Shown here one piece after another: positions 41,391 through 51,470 of a stretch of 64,000 bases of DNA. Both the position numbers and the translations under genes were made by a program. The stretch covers positions 132,217 to 196,216 of the forward strand of contig CAWARA010000033.1 of assembly GCA_963784195.1 (NCBI GenBank), in the 5' to 3' direction. This DNA comes from CAVQAH01 sp963784195. GTDB taxonomy: Bacteria > Acidobacteriota > Vicinamibacteria > Vicinamibacterales > 2-12-FULL-66-21. The first letter of the stretch is position 1, and each line of letters opens with the position of its first letter. A model generated the notes under the pieces. It had not been told where the DNA came from. It searched no databases and saw nothing but the letters and a program-made list of their open reading frames with translations.

Positions 41391-44018
41391 GTGCGGAGAT
41401 TTCATCTTTCGGTTCTGGCAATCACGCTCGCGCCGTCCCTGGCGTCCGCGCAGGGAATCGTCAACTTCGACAGTCTGGTCACGACCGGGCCGGGTCAGGG
41501 AGGGAAGCTGGCCGTCTACTCGAATTTCGCCGCGCAGGGGGTGACGTTCAACGGTCCGGTAGCCATCGATTATTCCAAGGGGCTGCCGATTCCGGGACTC
41601 GCCCACTCGGGCACCATTGGCATCGAGCAGTGCTACGGCAAGGAATTCTGCACGACACCCATCGAAATGCGCTTCACGACCGGGCAGGCGATGGTGAAGT
41701 TCTGGGCTGGTACATCGCTGCCGATCGACACCTATCGCATAGTGCTCGCCCGCGCCTACGACGCCAATGACAACCTGGTCGCCGCCCGCCAGACCGCCTT
41801 CGGCCAGAGCAAGACGCCGGGGCCGATTCGCAACCTCGTGCAGTTCTCGATGCCCTCGCCGATCATCCGGCGGGTGAGCGTGTCCTATCAGCCGACCAAG
41901 CTCTACACGAACGGCCTGGCGATCGACGACGTCGAGTTCTCGGCGGTGGGTCCGCCGCCTCCGTGCCCGGCGAGTGCCATACCGGTTGTGACGCTGTACA
42001 GACCGGGCGCCGGACACACCGCCCAACAGAACCGTTTCGAGCTCGATGGCTTGATCGACCCGCGCGGTGCGGCGCTGACCGCGGCGTCGGTTCGAGCGAC
42101 CAGTCCATCAGGCAGCACGCAGACGCTCAACCTGCTGGGCGGACTGATCAAGACGGCAGGCGGCCGGTTCGGTCCAACGCTGATCTACAACCTGCTTTTC
42201 CCGGGAACCAACGCGATCGTCGTGTCGGTGACCAACTGCCGCGGCACCGCGACCGCGAGCCGCAGCCTCACCTATGCGCCGATCGCCACCACGGCACGGT
42301 TTCAGCTCCAGCACCTCGAAGTCACGCAGGCCACACAGACCATGCTTGGCAGCGTGGTCCTGATCGCGCGCAAGCCGACCGTGGTCCGAGCCTATCTTCG
42401 TGTGACCGGGCAGAGCACGCCGATCGCGCTGGTCGGCGGCATCCTGACCGCCCGGCGGGAAGACGGCGCCGCCCTGCCCGGTCCGGCGAGCATCGCCTCG
42501 ATGAACGCCATCGGCGTCGACACGAGCGACGCGATCGAGCCGAAACGGCTGGATCTGGACCGCAGTCTGAACTTTCAGGTTCCAGTCGAATGGCTCAGCG
42601 CCGGCCGCATCCATTTCGAGATCGCCGCCCTGAACATCGGCGGCGAGCAGTCCACCGTTCCCTGCGACGGCTGTGACAACCGTTCGGCCGATGGGTTCCC
42701 AGCGTTCGTCTCGCTCACGAGGACCCGCCGCCTGAGCGTCGTGCTGGCGCCATACACCTACGCGCCCCCCGGCATGCCAGTGAAGACGCCCGATCTCACG
42801 TGGACGCCAAACGGCGCCCTCGAGTGGGTCAACAACGTGTACCCCCTGCCCGGGCACTATCCGTACAACGACGAGGGAATCAACCTGATCGCCATCCTTC
42901 CGGTCGCCACGACGACTCGCGATCTGGACGACGCTGACGAGAGGTCGGAGTTTCTGGACCACTTGAAGAGCCGGCGTTTCCTGATGATGTACGCCAACCC
43001 GAACCTTCCGGATGACCTGCACCTGCTGGGGATCGTCCCGTGCGACTGCGGCGGGCGCGGTCAGCGCCCTGGTCACACAGCGTTCGCGCAGACCCACGCC
43101 GCCGAAGACGGCGAGCCGTTGTCGTTCATGCGCTACGCGAAGACCTGGGCGCACGAACTGGCCCATAACCTTGGCCGGAAGCACGCCGGCGCCGACCCGG
43201 ACGAGAAGGATGTCGACGAGAACTTCCCGTATGAGAACGGCGGCCTCGGCGAACCTGGACTTGCCGTCATCACCGAGTGGTGGAATGGATCGCCGTTCGT
43301 GATCGATCCGGCCGACCGCATCGACTTCATGGGATACGGGCCGCGACGCTGGGTCTCACCTTACACCTATGAGGCGCTCTATCGCCGCCTGAAGCCGGCG
43401 GTTCGGCTCACGCAGGCGACGCTCGAGGAAAAGGTGGCGGTCTCCGGGCGAATCGATCCCAACCTCGCCGTCAGCCTCTCCCCTGGCCATCGGCTGAGGG
43501 CGGCCGCGGAAGGGGGGCACGCCGGGGAGTTCGCGGTGCAACTCCTCGATGCGAGCGGCAACGTCCTGCACACACACCGCTTCGATCCGGCGATCGAAGA
43601 CGACCCGTCGGAGAGTCGAAGCTTCGTCGAGCTGGTGGCGTGGCGCACCGGCACGCGACGAATCGTCGTGGAGCGGCAAGGGGTCGTGCTGGCGACGCGG
43701 AGCGTGAGCGCGACCACGCCGAGCGTGTCCATCCTCTCGGCTGGTGTGGGCGACGTTGGCGGCGGCGACCTGTTCGTCTCGTGGTCCGGCAGCGACGCCG
43801 ACCACGATGCGCTCAGCTACTCGGTGTTCGTCAATCCGGGAACAGGCGTGTGGGTGCCGGTCGCGGCGAATGTCACCGAGACGATGCTCGCGCTGAACAC
43901 GTCGACGCTGCCGGCGACGAGTCAGGCGCAGGTCCGGGTCCTGGTCAGCGACGGCGTTCACTCCAGCGAAGCGGTCAGCGCCGCGTTCACGATTCCTGCA
44001 AAGGCAGGCGGCCGCTGA
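41391..44018 (+). CDS. Secreted metzincin-type zinc metalloprotease
   Basis: An 875-residue exported protein. GTG 41391 follows GGGGGAAG and is followed by the leader FHLSVLAITLAPSLASAQG. The catalytic site TWAHELAHNLGRKHAG has the HExxHxxGxxH metzincin zinc motif and the Met turn is in RIDFMGYGP. Before it are beta-sandwich-like domains (about 30-500) and after it two Ig/cadherin-like domains ending TLPATSQAQVRVLVSDG. The zinc-ligand spacing and Met turn support an active protease, but the subfamily is not clear. It diverges from the beta-helix gene with 235 bases between them. Confidence 0.85.
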   Translation: MRRFHLSVLAITLAPSLASAQGIVNFDSLVTTGPGQGGKLAVYSNFAAQGVTFNGPVAIDYSKGLPIPGLAHSGTIGIEQCYGKEFCTTPIEMRFTTGQAMVKFWAGTSLPIDTYRIVLARAYDANDNLVAARQTAFGQSKTPGPIRNLVQFSMPSPIIRRVSVSYQPTKLYTNGLAIDDVEFSAVGPPPPCPASAIPVVTLYRPGAGHTAQQNRFELDGLIDPRGAALTAASVRATSPSGSTQTLNLLGGLIKTAGGRFGPTLIYNLLFPGTNAIVVSVTNCRGTATASRSLTYAPIATTARFQLQHLEVTQATQTMLGSVVLIARKPTVVRAYLRVTGQSTPIALVGGILTARREDGAALPGPASIASMNAIGVDTSDAIEPKRLDLDRSLNFQVPVEWLSAGRIHFEIAALNIGGEQSTVPCDGCDNRSADGFPAFVSLTRTRRLSVVLAPYTYAPPGMPVKTPDLTWTPNGALEWVNNVYPLPGHYPYNDEGINLIAILPVATTTRDLDDADERSEFLDHLKSRRFLMMYANPNLPDDLHLLGIVPCDCGGRGQRPGHTAFAQTHAAEDGEPLSFMRYAKTWAHELAHNLGRKHAGADPDEKDVDENFPYENGGLGEPGLAVITEWWNGSPFVIDPADRIDFMGYGPRRWVSPYTYEALYRRLKPAVRLTQATLEEKVAVSGRIDPNLAVSLSPGHRLRAAAEGGHAGEFAVQLLDASGNVLHTHRFDPAIEDDPSESRSFVELVAWRTGTRRIVVERQGVVLATRSVSATTPSVSILSAGVGDVGGGDLFVSWSGSDADHDALSYSVFVNPGTGVWVPVAANVTETMLALNTSTLPATSQAQVRVLVSDGVHSSEAVSAAFTIPAKAGGR

Positions 44019-44072
44019 GCTCGCGATCCAGCGTCAGAAGGACGTGCACCGGGCGACGAAGAGAGGAAAGTC

Positions 44073-44719
44073 ATGCTCAGGCTGCCCTTCGCGTCTGCCT
44101 CCAAGACGGTTGGAACCAACAGCCATCCTGGATTGTCCGACTTATTCAACTGTTACCTGAAGAGCCGGAGACCGTTAGCATTCTGGAACGACTCCGAGAG
44201 ACTCGCGCGCTCACAATCCCGGTTAACGAGAAAGCCCGTCAGCCGAGGCAGCCTCAGGCTGTCTTTATTTGTTACCGACGACAGTCGGCAGCAAGCGAAG
44301 CAAGGTTGCTTAGGGAACGCGTCGGAAAGCGTATCGGTATGCGACGAGTGTTTATGGACGCTGATTCAATTGGGGGAGGCATCGATTTCGTCAGTGCAGT
44401 TAAAGAGGCGATATTGAAATCGGATGTGCTCATAGCCGTCATTGATCGCGCTTGGACATCCATCACTGATGTGAACGGTCGAAAGAGGTTGGACGATGCG
44501 GATGATTTTGTGAGGGTCGAACTTGAAACCGCCCTCACCAACGCAGTGCCGATTGTTCCCGTCACGGTTCGAGGCGCGACAATGCCAACGGCGCTCGAGT
44601 TGCCTGACACACTGAAACCTCAAGCACGACTTGACGCCATTGATATTTCGGACTCGAGATGGACGCATGATACTGGACGAGTGCTCCGCGCACTGCGGAG
44701 CTTTGCGGAGCGCCGGTGA
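44073..44719 (+). pseudogene. TIR-domain protein gene with unresolved or frameshifted 5' end
   Basis: The TIR (Toll/interleukin-1 receptor-like) domain is seen in QAVFICYRRQSAASEARLL, RRVFMDADSIGGGIDFVSAV, VLIAVIDRAWTS and DFVRVELETALTNAVPIVPV, and ends at 44719. Its frame has no ATG, GTG or TTG in a good position; coding character starts by about 44150. A strong site (AGAGGAAAG then ATG at 44073) precedes a different frame, so a small indel near 44150 probably separates the start from the domain. TIR proteins in bacteria are often NAD-cleaving effectors, which is not shown here. Confidence 0.7.
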
Positions 44720-44886
44720 GCAGAGGCAGAGTCCACAACCGCCGTCGCCCGGCGTCTCGTCCCTCGGAGACGCGGTCCTTCGCAACTACGTTGGCACGGT
44801 CGGCGAGGGGAATTCCACACGACCTCGGCTCGCCCATTGACTGCAAGGAAAAGCGTCCCGGGGGCGCAAGTGTGAGAGGCGCTGGC

Positions 44887-45345
44887 CTACGAGCCGCTGC
44901 CTGCGGGCCTCATCACCCGATCCAACTCCTTGATCAATCGCTCTACACCGGTTCGCCAGAACTCCGGCGCGAGCTTGATCCCGTTATAAAACACAAGGTC
45001 CCGGATGTTCTCTGGCAGATCAGTGGGACGCGGCATTGAGGCGTTCTGCACCAGCACGGGGATGACGGGAATGCGCCGCTGTAGGGCTGCCGCAATCTCG
45101 ACACGAACCAAATCCTCTTGAATGTCCAGGCGGCGCCGACCCTGTTTGTCGGCTGAGGTCAACCAGCGGCGGCCGATGACAACAATGACCGCGTTGCAAC
45201 TGGCGATCTCACTCGTGACGTGCTCAACGAAATCAGTGCCCAGTGGCACACTATCGATGTCCATGAACACGCGGCTATCGCCGTAGGCGTTCGCAAGATT
45301 GTCATGGAGCCGCCCCGCCGCGTCAGATTGACGTGTCGTCGGCCT
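44887..45345 (-). pseudogene. TIR-domain protein, N-terminus missing
   Basis: The minus-strand frame reads DAAGRLHDNLANAYGDSRVF, MDIDSVPLGTDFVEHVTSEI, AVIVVIGRRWLTSAD and LVRVEIAAALQRRIPVIPVL, a good TIR domain of about 150 residues. The first strand (FISYRR-type) is absent and no start codon precedes the domain in frame except the Met within VFMDIDS at 45270. It converges with the other TIR gene, with 167 bases between them. The two are related but distinct. Confidence 0.7.
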
Positions 45346-45598
45346 CGGCAGTGAACGAGCGCCGGCCGGTCTTCACGCAGACCCCTCCGCGCTGTTCCGC
45401 CAAGCCAAAACACGAACCGGTCACCCTCCGCCAGCTCGCGGACGTCAGACAGCCGATGACACGTGGCGAACGCGTCCGAACTTACTCGGGCGGGTCCTGA
45501 GGGCCTCCAGCAGAACGCAGAAGATATCTCGCCGTCCGACCCGAGCGACTGACGCAGCGAGCGACTGACGCAACATGCGAGCTGATCTCGAGCGCACC

Positions 45599-46288
45599 TC
45601 AATAGACGATGATCGAAAACGGCCGATCGGTAAGGATCAAGCTGTCGGTGTCGGCCGGCTTCTCATCGACGATCGAGAGCATCACGTCGACGCCGTTCGG
45701 GAAGTTGAAGCTTGCCACTTCATAGTTCGCGGCTACGGCCTCCTTGCAGCACCGGTTCTGCACCGATATCGCAACAGCTCGGGTTCTCACGTCGAATCCC
45801 AAACCGACGAAGTAGTGCCCTCCACCCGAGTACTTACCGACGCTGAACCCGCAGGGAACCGTCGTCGAGCCGGTCGCGCCGTTGAAGCATGACTGGATCG
45901 TCGCGTCGCCATTGATCTTGAGGACTGCAATCGGCGCGCCGGATCCTGGAGGTCCAGCCGGACCCTGAGGGCCCTGAGGCCCCGGAGGTCCCTGGAATCC
46001 CTGCACACCTTGCGGTCCAGCCGGGCCCATCGGCCCGACTGGCCCGATGGGACCCTGAGGCCCGATTTGGTTCCAGTGCACGGGGATTTCATTATTGACA
46101 TCGCAGCTGTCGCGTGCGGTATCGATCACGCGCAGGGAACCTCCGGATTTCTTATAGCACCCGCTGATGACGCCGTTAGGCGCAGGGATGCTCGCGAAGA
46201 TCGCTGCGCCACCGGCCAGCGCGACCGCTAGGGCCGCTGCCGGCATCGCTCGCCACACTCTCTGTTGGACGCGCTTATCGACACTCAT
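45599..46288 (-). CDS. Secreted protein with a collagen-like Gly-X-Y tract
   Basis: A 229-residue exported protein. ATG 46288 has GAGGAG upstream. A leader (AMPAAALAVALAGGAAIFAS) is followed by a region with paired Cys (ISGCYKKSGG, DSCDVNNEIP), then 14 or so Gly-X-Y triplets (QGPIGPVGPMGPAGPQGVQG and beyond, about residues 75-120), then a 110-residue C-terminal beta-rich domain with four Cys. Short bacterial collagen-like tracts form trimers and often act as stalks on secreted proteins. The start region is typical of acidobacterial relatives; the function is unknown. Confidence 0.85.
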   Translation of the reverse strand: MSVDKRVQQRVWRAMPAAALAVALAGGAAIFASIPAPNGVISGCYKKSGGSLRVIDTARDSCDVNNEIPVHWNQIGPQGPIGPVGPMGPAGPQGVQGFQGPPGPQGPQGPAGPPGSGAPIAVLKINGDATIQSCFNGATGSTTVPCGFSVGKYSGGGHYFVGLGFDVRTRAVAISVQNRCCKEAVAANYEVASFNFPNGVDVMLSIVDEKPADTDSLILTDRPFSIIVY

Positions 46289-46745
46289 GCTGACTCCTCG
46301 AGCAAGAAAAGCTACAGGATTCCTCGGCAGTGCCGATTTATCCACGGCGACCCAGCCGCGCGTAACTACCTTGAGAGGTAGGTGCTGAATGTGTGCCGCA
46401 TGACAAACCCACATCTCCGAGCGGGTCCGCTCGGGCAATTGTGGTCGTACGATCGCATCGGAATCGTCGATGAGCCGTCTAGGCGCCCATGCACAACCCA
46501 TCTGCGCGCCGCCGGCCGCGCCTGCCAGGCGCTCGGCCACTAGGTCGACGAGATCGGCTGGCCGGTCCCGGCGCAAGTCAACAACGACTGCTGAAGCCGG
46601 CGACGCTGACCTACATCAGCCAGCGGTTTCATTTTCGGAGTGGAGCTGCCTCCGTGCCACCTCGGGCCGGCTGGTGGAGGCGGTTGGAAGGCTGAAGTGA
46701 GACCGGCGCAGGCGAACTAATAGCTGAGGTAGCGACCGCGGGTGG
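46289..46745. other. Stretch without a recognisable gene
   Basis: Open frames here are short and shadow each other; none shows a start site with a ribosome binding site or a known motif. It contains the upstream region of the collagen-like gene. Confidence 0.6.
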
Positions 46746-46925
46746 CTATATCGAGGGAAGTACACGCTCGACGCGGTTGATCAGCTTATCCACAGAAAAT
46801 CGCGCCATATTGAGATCAACGATGGCATCCGGGTCGAGCTCATGTTTCCCCTCGTCCGACGCTAGTTGGTTCAGCCGACTGCTGATTTCTTTGAGCGACG
46901 CGAGAAGAGCGGCGGGGTCCTTCAT
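46746..46925 (-). CDS. Small helical hypothetical protein (59 residues)
   Basis: The ATG at 46925 has GGGAGG three bases upstream, a close but good site. The product begins KDPAALLASLKEISSRLNQL and is predicted helical with alternating hydrophobic residues and Asp/Glu; it may be a coiled coil. There is no known family. The start given by the longer open frame lacks a binding site. Confidence 0.55.
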   Translation of the reverse strand: MKDPAALLASLKEISSRLNQLASDEGKHELDPDAIVDLNMARFSVDKLINRVERVLPSI

Positions 46926-47088
46926 AGGCCTCCCAGATCGAGCGATCAAGAGCTGGACCCCTTTGGGTGCAAACACTGTGACATGGCTAGGGCTCGAGGC
47001 CTCGGCCCCAGCAGTGTCCGCCAGTCCACTTCGCCGACCGCGAGAAGGTCAATTCTTCCTGCTGCGGCACCGACACGCGATCCGCGGT

Positions 47089-47661
47089 TTAACGATTTCC
47101 CGTTGTGCGTCTCCGTGAGGCCGCCGCTCCTGCCCGCTTCTTCACGCCGCCGGATGACTTTGGTCGGGAACCCGAAGGTTTCTTCGCTGCGCCGCTGGAC
47201 GCCTTCTTTCCACCTGATGCGGCAGACTTCCTGGCGGTGGCCCGAGACAGCTTTTTCGCGGCTGTTTTCGATCGTGTCTTCGTGTTCGTGCCTCGCGTCT
47301 TCGTGCTAGATGCGGATCGCTTCTTCGCGGTAGACACTCCTTTCCGCGAGCGGGCTGTGGCGGCCGGCCTGCGCGCTGGCGCTGCAGCACGGCGACTCGA
47401 CGCGGCCTCGTTGCCAGGCTCGGGGGGCGTCGCGCCACTCGAACCGCTCTCCTGCCGCGCGCTCGCGACGGACGGCGCGCTCGGAAATGTCGACGGGTCG
47501 GCTGGCAAGGTCCCGGCAGGAACTGCCTGGCGCATCTCGAACCGCTCACGTACGAGGCTCTCCGCGAGCTTCTGCTTGTTGCGCGTCTGGAGGATATCCT
47601 CGCCCTGCCGCTCGCGGCCGGCCACCTTGTAGTGATTCGGGTTGACGTTGTGCTTGCTCAT
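47089..47661 (-). CDS. Basic protein with histone-H1-like Lys/Ala/Ser tail
   Basis: A 190-residue protein starting MSKHNVNPNHYKVAGRERQG. The first 50 residues (with DILQTRNKQKLAESLVRERF) are a conserved short segment I have seen in uncharacterised acidobacterial proteins. From about residue 95 the protein is almost only Lys, Arg, Ala, Ser, Thr and Gly (KKRSASSTKTRGTNTKTRSK), like histone H1 tails and bacterial AlgP/Hc1-like proteins, which suggests nucleic-acid binding. The start could also be an upstream Met at 47700. Confidence 0.65.
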   Translation of the reverse strand: MSKHNVNPNHYKVAGRERQGEDILQTRNKQKLAESLVRERFEMRQAVPAGTLPADPSTFPSAPSVASARQESGSSGATPPEPGNEAASSRRAAAPARRPAATARSRKGVSTAKKRSASSTKTRGTNTKTRSKTAAKKLSRATARKSAASGGKKASSGAAKKPSGSRPKSSGGVKKRAGAAASRRRTTGNR

Positions 47662-47896
47662 CCCGGTCGGCGGTGCATGACCTGCGCCACGCGAACTCAT
47701 CTGGCAGGGGTGAGTTGTGCTGCTCTTATGACGCAAGCGGTCCACCGCCGCACCCCAGTTTTATTGGCTTTTTCTCTCAGGCTCCCGTCGGTGACTACTT
47801 ACGGGGCGGTGGCGAGAGCGTGCGAGGATGGGCAGAAGGGGCGGCAGGCCAGAGCTCAGCGGGAGGGCAGCACGCATAAGAGGCGGCTCCCCTGGC

Positions 47897-47902
47897 TATA
47901 AT
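47897..47902 (+). promoter_or_regulatory. TATAAT box 15 bases before a kinase start
   Basis: A perfect TATAAT, followed 15 bases later by the ATG of the kinase stub at 47918. The same spacing holds at 50378-50383. With the usual start of transcription about seven bases past the box, the mRNA leader would be about nine bases long. Confidence 0.6.
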
Positions 47903-47917
47903 CCCCGCACCCCGAAA

Positions 47918-47972
47918 ATGACCCTCGCACCTGGCACGCGGATCGGCCCTTACGAGATCGTCTCAATCGTCA
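47918..47972 (+). pseudogene. 5' stub of a Ser/Thr kinase gene
   Basis: Only the first 17 or so codons of the kinase family are present (MTLAPGTRIGPYEIVSIV), after which the sequence loses all resemblance. It matches the N-terminus of the kinase at 50399 (MSLALGTRFGAYEIVSQI). The remainder up to 48150 overlaps the end of the convergent gene. Confidence 0.75.
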
Positions 47973-48153
47973 GAAGGGCTGAGGCAGAGCTCAGCTGTGC
48001 GGAGCGCCACGCGTGCGCCACTCGTGCTGCGTCTAATCTCCTTCCCAACGACTCCTGCGAGTGGCTCACTGGATCGCAGGTCGTAAGTTCCGGGCGCGAT
48101 GTTCTTTTCCTGACAATCAGCTTCGAAAACCAAGCTGAGACCGGACCGTTCCG

Positions 48154-49884
48154 TTATCGCTCCGGGGATCCCCTGAGTAGCAGACGGAGAGTGACCGGCT
48201 GTGCGTCGCGAATGACAAATGACGTCGCGCGTTGTGCCTGGAAGGCGAAGTACTCCCGACCAACATTGGTTAATTCGGCCTCGTCCCGATCCAGGGCCAT
48301 GGCCAAGTAGGATCCCGGGAGCAGGCCATCCATCTCGAATATTCCATCCGTGCCTGCATACACCACTTTCGTCGTGGTAAGCCGCGGGTCCCATCGTTGC
48401 TCATCCTGACTGAACACCACGACGGCCGCGTCCGTCGGCTGGCTGCCTCCGATCGTCACCGTTCCACTGACTGTGGCGACCTTGTCGGTAAGAGCGATAC
48501 GCAGCTCCGAGCCATCCTCCACAAACTCGGTGACTCTGTCCGTAATCTCGCGTTCACCGTAAAAGATATCCTTCACATACCAACCTTTCAGACCGTCCAC
48601 TCTCACCAGGGTGGGACCGTAGAGGCCAGCGAGGACGAATGATCCGTCAGGTTCTGGGTGCACCATGAACGCATTCGCGGCGCCGGTTCGCCCGGCTACA
48701 ACGCGAATCTCGGCGCGGGACATCGATGTTGGCGGTGTCCCGTCGAACAGCAGCTTCCCACGAACGGTCGCGGCACTACGCAGGCTGAGCACCAGCTCTT
48801 CGTTGTGGTCGACGAGCGCCACACGCCTCGAGACGAACTCGCGAACGCCGCCTCCGAAGCGATACCCGGTGATCTTGTACTCTCCCTCCGGAATGCCGCT
48901 CATGGCAAAGGTGCCGTCGGAACTCGTGGAAACGCTCTGTTGGATACCCGCCAAAGAGGCGTCGGGCATGGAGGGTTCGGGGCTCAACTGCAGCTTGAGT
49001 TGAGGCACGGGAGTTCCCGAGCCATCGAGTACCACTCCCGTCACCTTGAACAGGCGTGCCCGCAGTAACCGGAGTTCGATCGGCCCGTGGACCTCTCCGT
49101 CGACTAACCGAATCGGCCGCGCTTCAGAGGTTGACCGACCTTCGGGAAAGAGCGTCGGCACATACCCCTGCCGCGGTGCGGGTTTTTCTCGTGCACTATT
49201 TGGATCTGGCGGCATCGCCAATGTGGTTTCGAAGTCGCTTCCTGGACGCGCCCCGAGTAAATACTCGCCGGCGCGCAGTCCAAACACTCGGAAACTCCCG
49301 GTGTCGTCTGTCCGCCAGGCTGGCCCTGCCGAGCGTCCGAGCCGGCCGCCCGGCAACACGGCAAACGGGAACACGAATGCGTTGGCCACCGGGCCGCCGT
49401 CATCACCAACGACGCGGCCCGTAATGACCGCCGCCCGCGGAAGCCGCACCACAATCTCTCTCTGCAGCTGCCGCCCATCAACGGCCAGGAGCGAAGCCCC
49501 GTCAACCCACGGGTCTGGATATCGGGTGCGCACGTACTGCGCGAAGGTCGCTCCCGGAGTAATCTCAAGGCGATAATGCCCCGGCGCGACGCCGGCGAAC
49601 TCGAACCGGCCGCGCTCATCCAGGTACGCCTGGTGCACGTATACGGGTCCGCGGCGGGGAAAGCCGGCGGGTGGCACCGTGCCCCCTCCGGCGATCAGGC
49701 CGACCATCCCGTCGCGGATCGGTAATCCCGTGTCCGCCCCGACAACGGTACCTCGAACGACGGCGACGTCGCCGACGGAGAACGCAGGCAGCGACTGCTG
49801 CATGGTGAGCGGCAGCGCGGTTGGAAACGCACCGACGACAAACAGACTCAAGACCAGAGAAACTGATAACTGCGCGATTGCCAT
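48154..49884 (-). CDS. Secreted protein with carboxypeptidase-regulatory-like (CarboxypepD_reg) repeats
   Basis: A 576-residue exported protein with a signal peptide (LSVSLVLSLFVVGAFPTALP). It contains several CNA_B/CarboxypepD_reg-like modules, each with the GxV...G.P...A.V pattern and a ...F.F.GL.PG.Y closing strand: RGTVVGADTGLPIRDGMVGL with GRFEFAGVAPGHYRL, ITGRVVGDDGGPVANAFVFP with GSFRVFGLRAGEYLLGARPG, and similar at about 290-360 and 460-560. Such proteins are abundant in Acidobacteriota, and are cell-surface or TonB-receptor-related; no catalytic domain is seen. The stop at 48154 lies within sequence fused to the kinase stub region. Confidence 0.82.
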   Translation of the reverse strand: MAIAQLSVSLVLSLFVVGAFPTALPLTMQQSLPAFSVGDVAVVRGTVVGADTGLPIRDGMVGLIAGGGTVPPAGFPRRGPVYVHQAYLDERGRFEFAGVAPGHYRLEITPGATFAQYVRTRYPDPWVDGASLLAVDGRQLQREIVVRLPRAAVITGRVVGDDGGPVANAFVFPFAVLPGGRLGRSAGPAWRTDDTGSFRVFGLRAGEYLLGARPGSDFETTLAMPPDPNSAREKPAPRQGYVPTLFPEGRSTSEARPIRLVDGEVHGPIELRLLRARLFKVTGVVLDGSGTPVPQLKLQLSPEPSMPDASLAGIQQSVSTSSDGTFAMSGIPEGEYKITGYRFGGGVREFVSRRVALVDHNEELVLSLRSAATVRGKLLFDGTPPTSMSRAEIRVVAGRTGAANAFMVHPEPDGSFVLAGLYGPTLVRVDGLKGWYVKDIFYGEREITDRVTEFVEDGSELRIALTDKVATVSGTVTIGGSQPTDAAVVVFSQDEQRWDPRLTTTKVVYAGTDGIFEMDGLLPGSYLAMALDRDEAELTNVGREYFAFQAQRATSFVIRDAQPVTLRLLLRGSPER

Positions 49885-50377
49885 AGTTACCCTCGGCGAG
49901 AGTCGATGGAGATTCGGCTCCGAATTCCAATATCACAGAACGCACCCGCTTGACGCCAGGTGGTATGACCGCTTCGTGTCCGTCCTCCAATCCTCGCACT
50001 GGCCGTCGCCCTCCGACGTTCTCGCGCATCCGTATGACGAGTGCTCTTCGCCGGGAGACGGTCAGGGGCTACCTGAAAACCGCGGATTCGCGTGGTGGCC
50101 GGGGCAGCAAACCAGACATCGACAACGCGACGTGTCCATGGCCGTGCTCGAATCGCACGTCACATGGCAGGGTCATTAGCTCGGTGCCGTCCGGCTAATC
50201 CGGGGGAGGAGCTACCTGGCTACCCTCCCGTAGCGCCCCTCAACGACGCAATCCGTCCATCGGCCGGCTCCCTCCGGTTGACCCCGTGGGGCGCTGGAGG
50301 GAGCGTGGGCGCATAGGACGAGGGCGCTGACCGACCTCAGCCGTGGCCACAGTGTCCGGCTTCGTTTGGCGCTTCGT
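49885..50377. other. Stretch without a recognisable gene
   Basis: No frame shows a convincing start or motif. It carries degenerate copies of the GTCCGGCT palindrome (near 50187 and 50352) and the upstream region of the kinase at 50399. Confidence 0.6.
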
Positions 50378-50383
50378 TATAAT
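50378..50383 (+). promoter_or_regulatory. TATAAT box 15 bases before the kinase start at 50399
   Basis: Perfect TATAAT with the ATG beginning 16 bases after its last T, the same spacing as at 47897. No purine-rich ribosome binding site lies between, which fits a very short leader. Confidence 0.6.
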
Positions 50384-50398
50384 CCCGCCATCGCTGCA

Positions 50399-51350
<952 letters not shown>

Positions 51351-51470
51351 GTCGGAAGGGCGAGGGATTCACTCGGCAGTTCCCCAGCGCGTCTTTTCCA
51401 GAACCTGCACGAAAAGAGCTGCGCTTACGTTTGCCACGCCAGCACTGCAGTCCGGTAAAACGGAGGCGTC

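Noticed and set aside
44073..45345. Complete Thoeris defence system
   Set aside because: Two TIR domains are present but there is no ThsA-type NAD-binding effector, and both genes lack normal starts.
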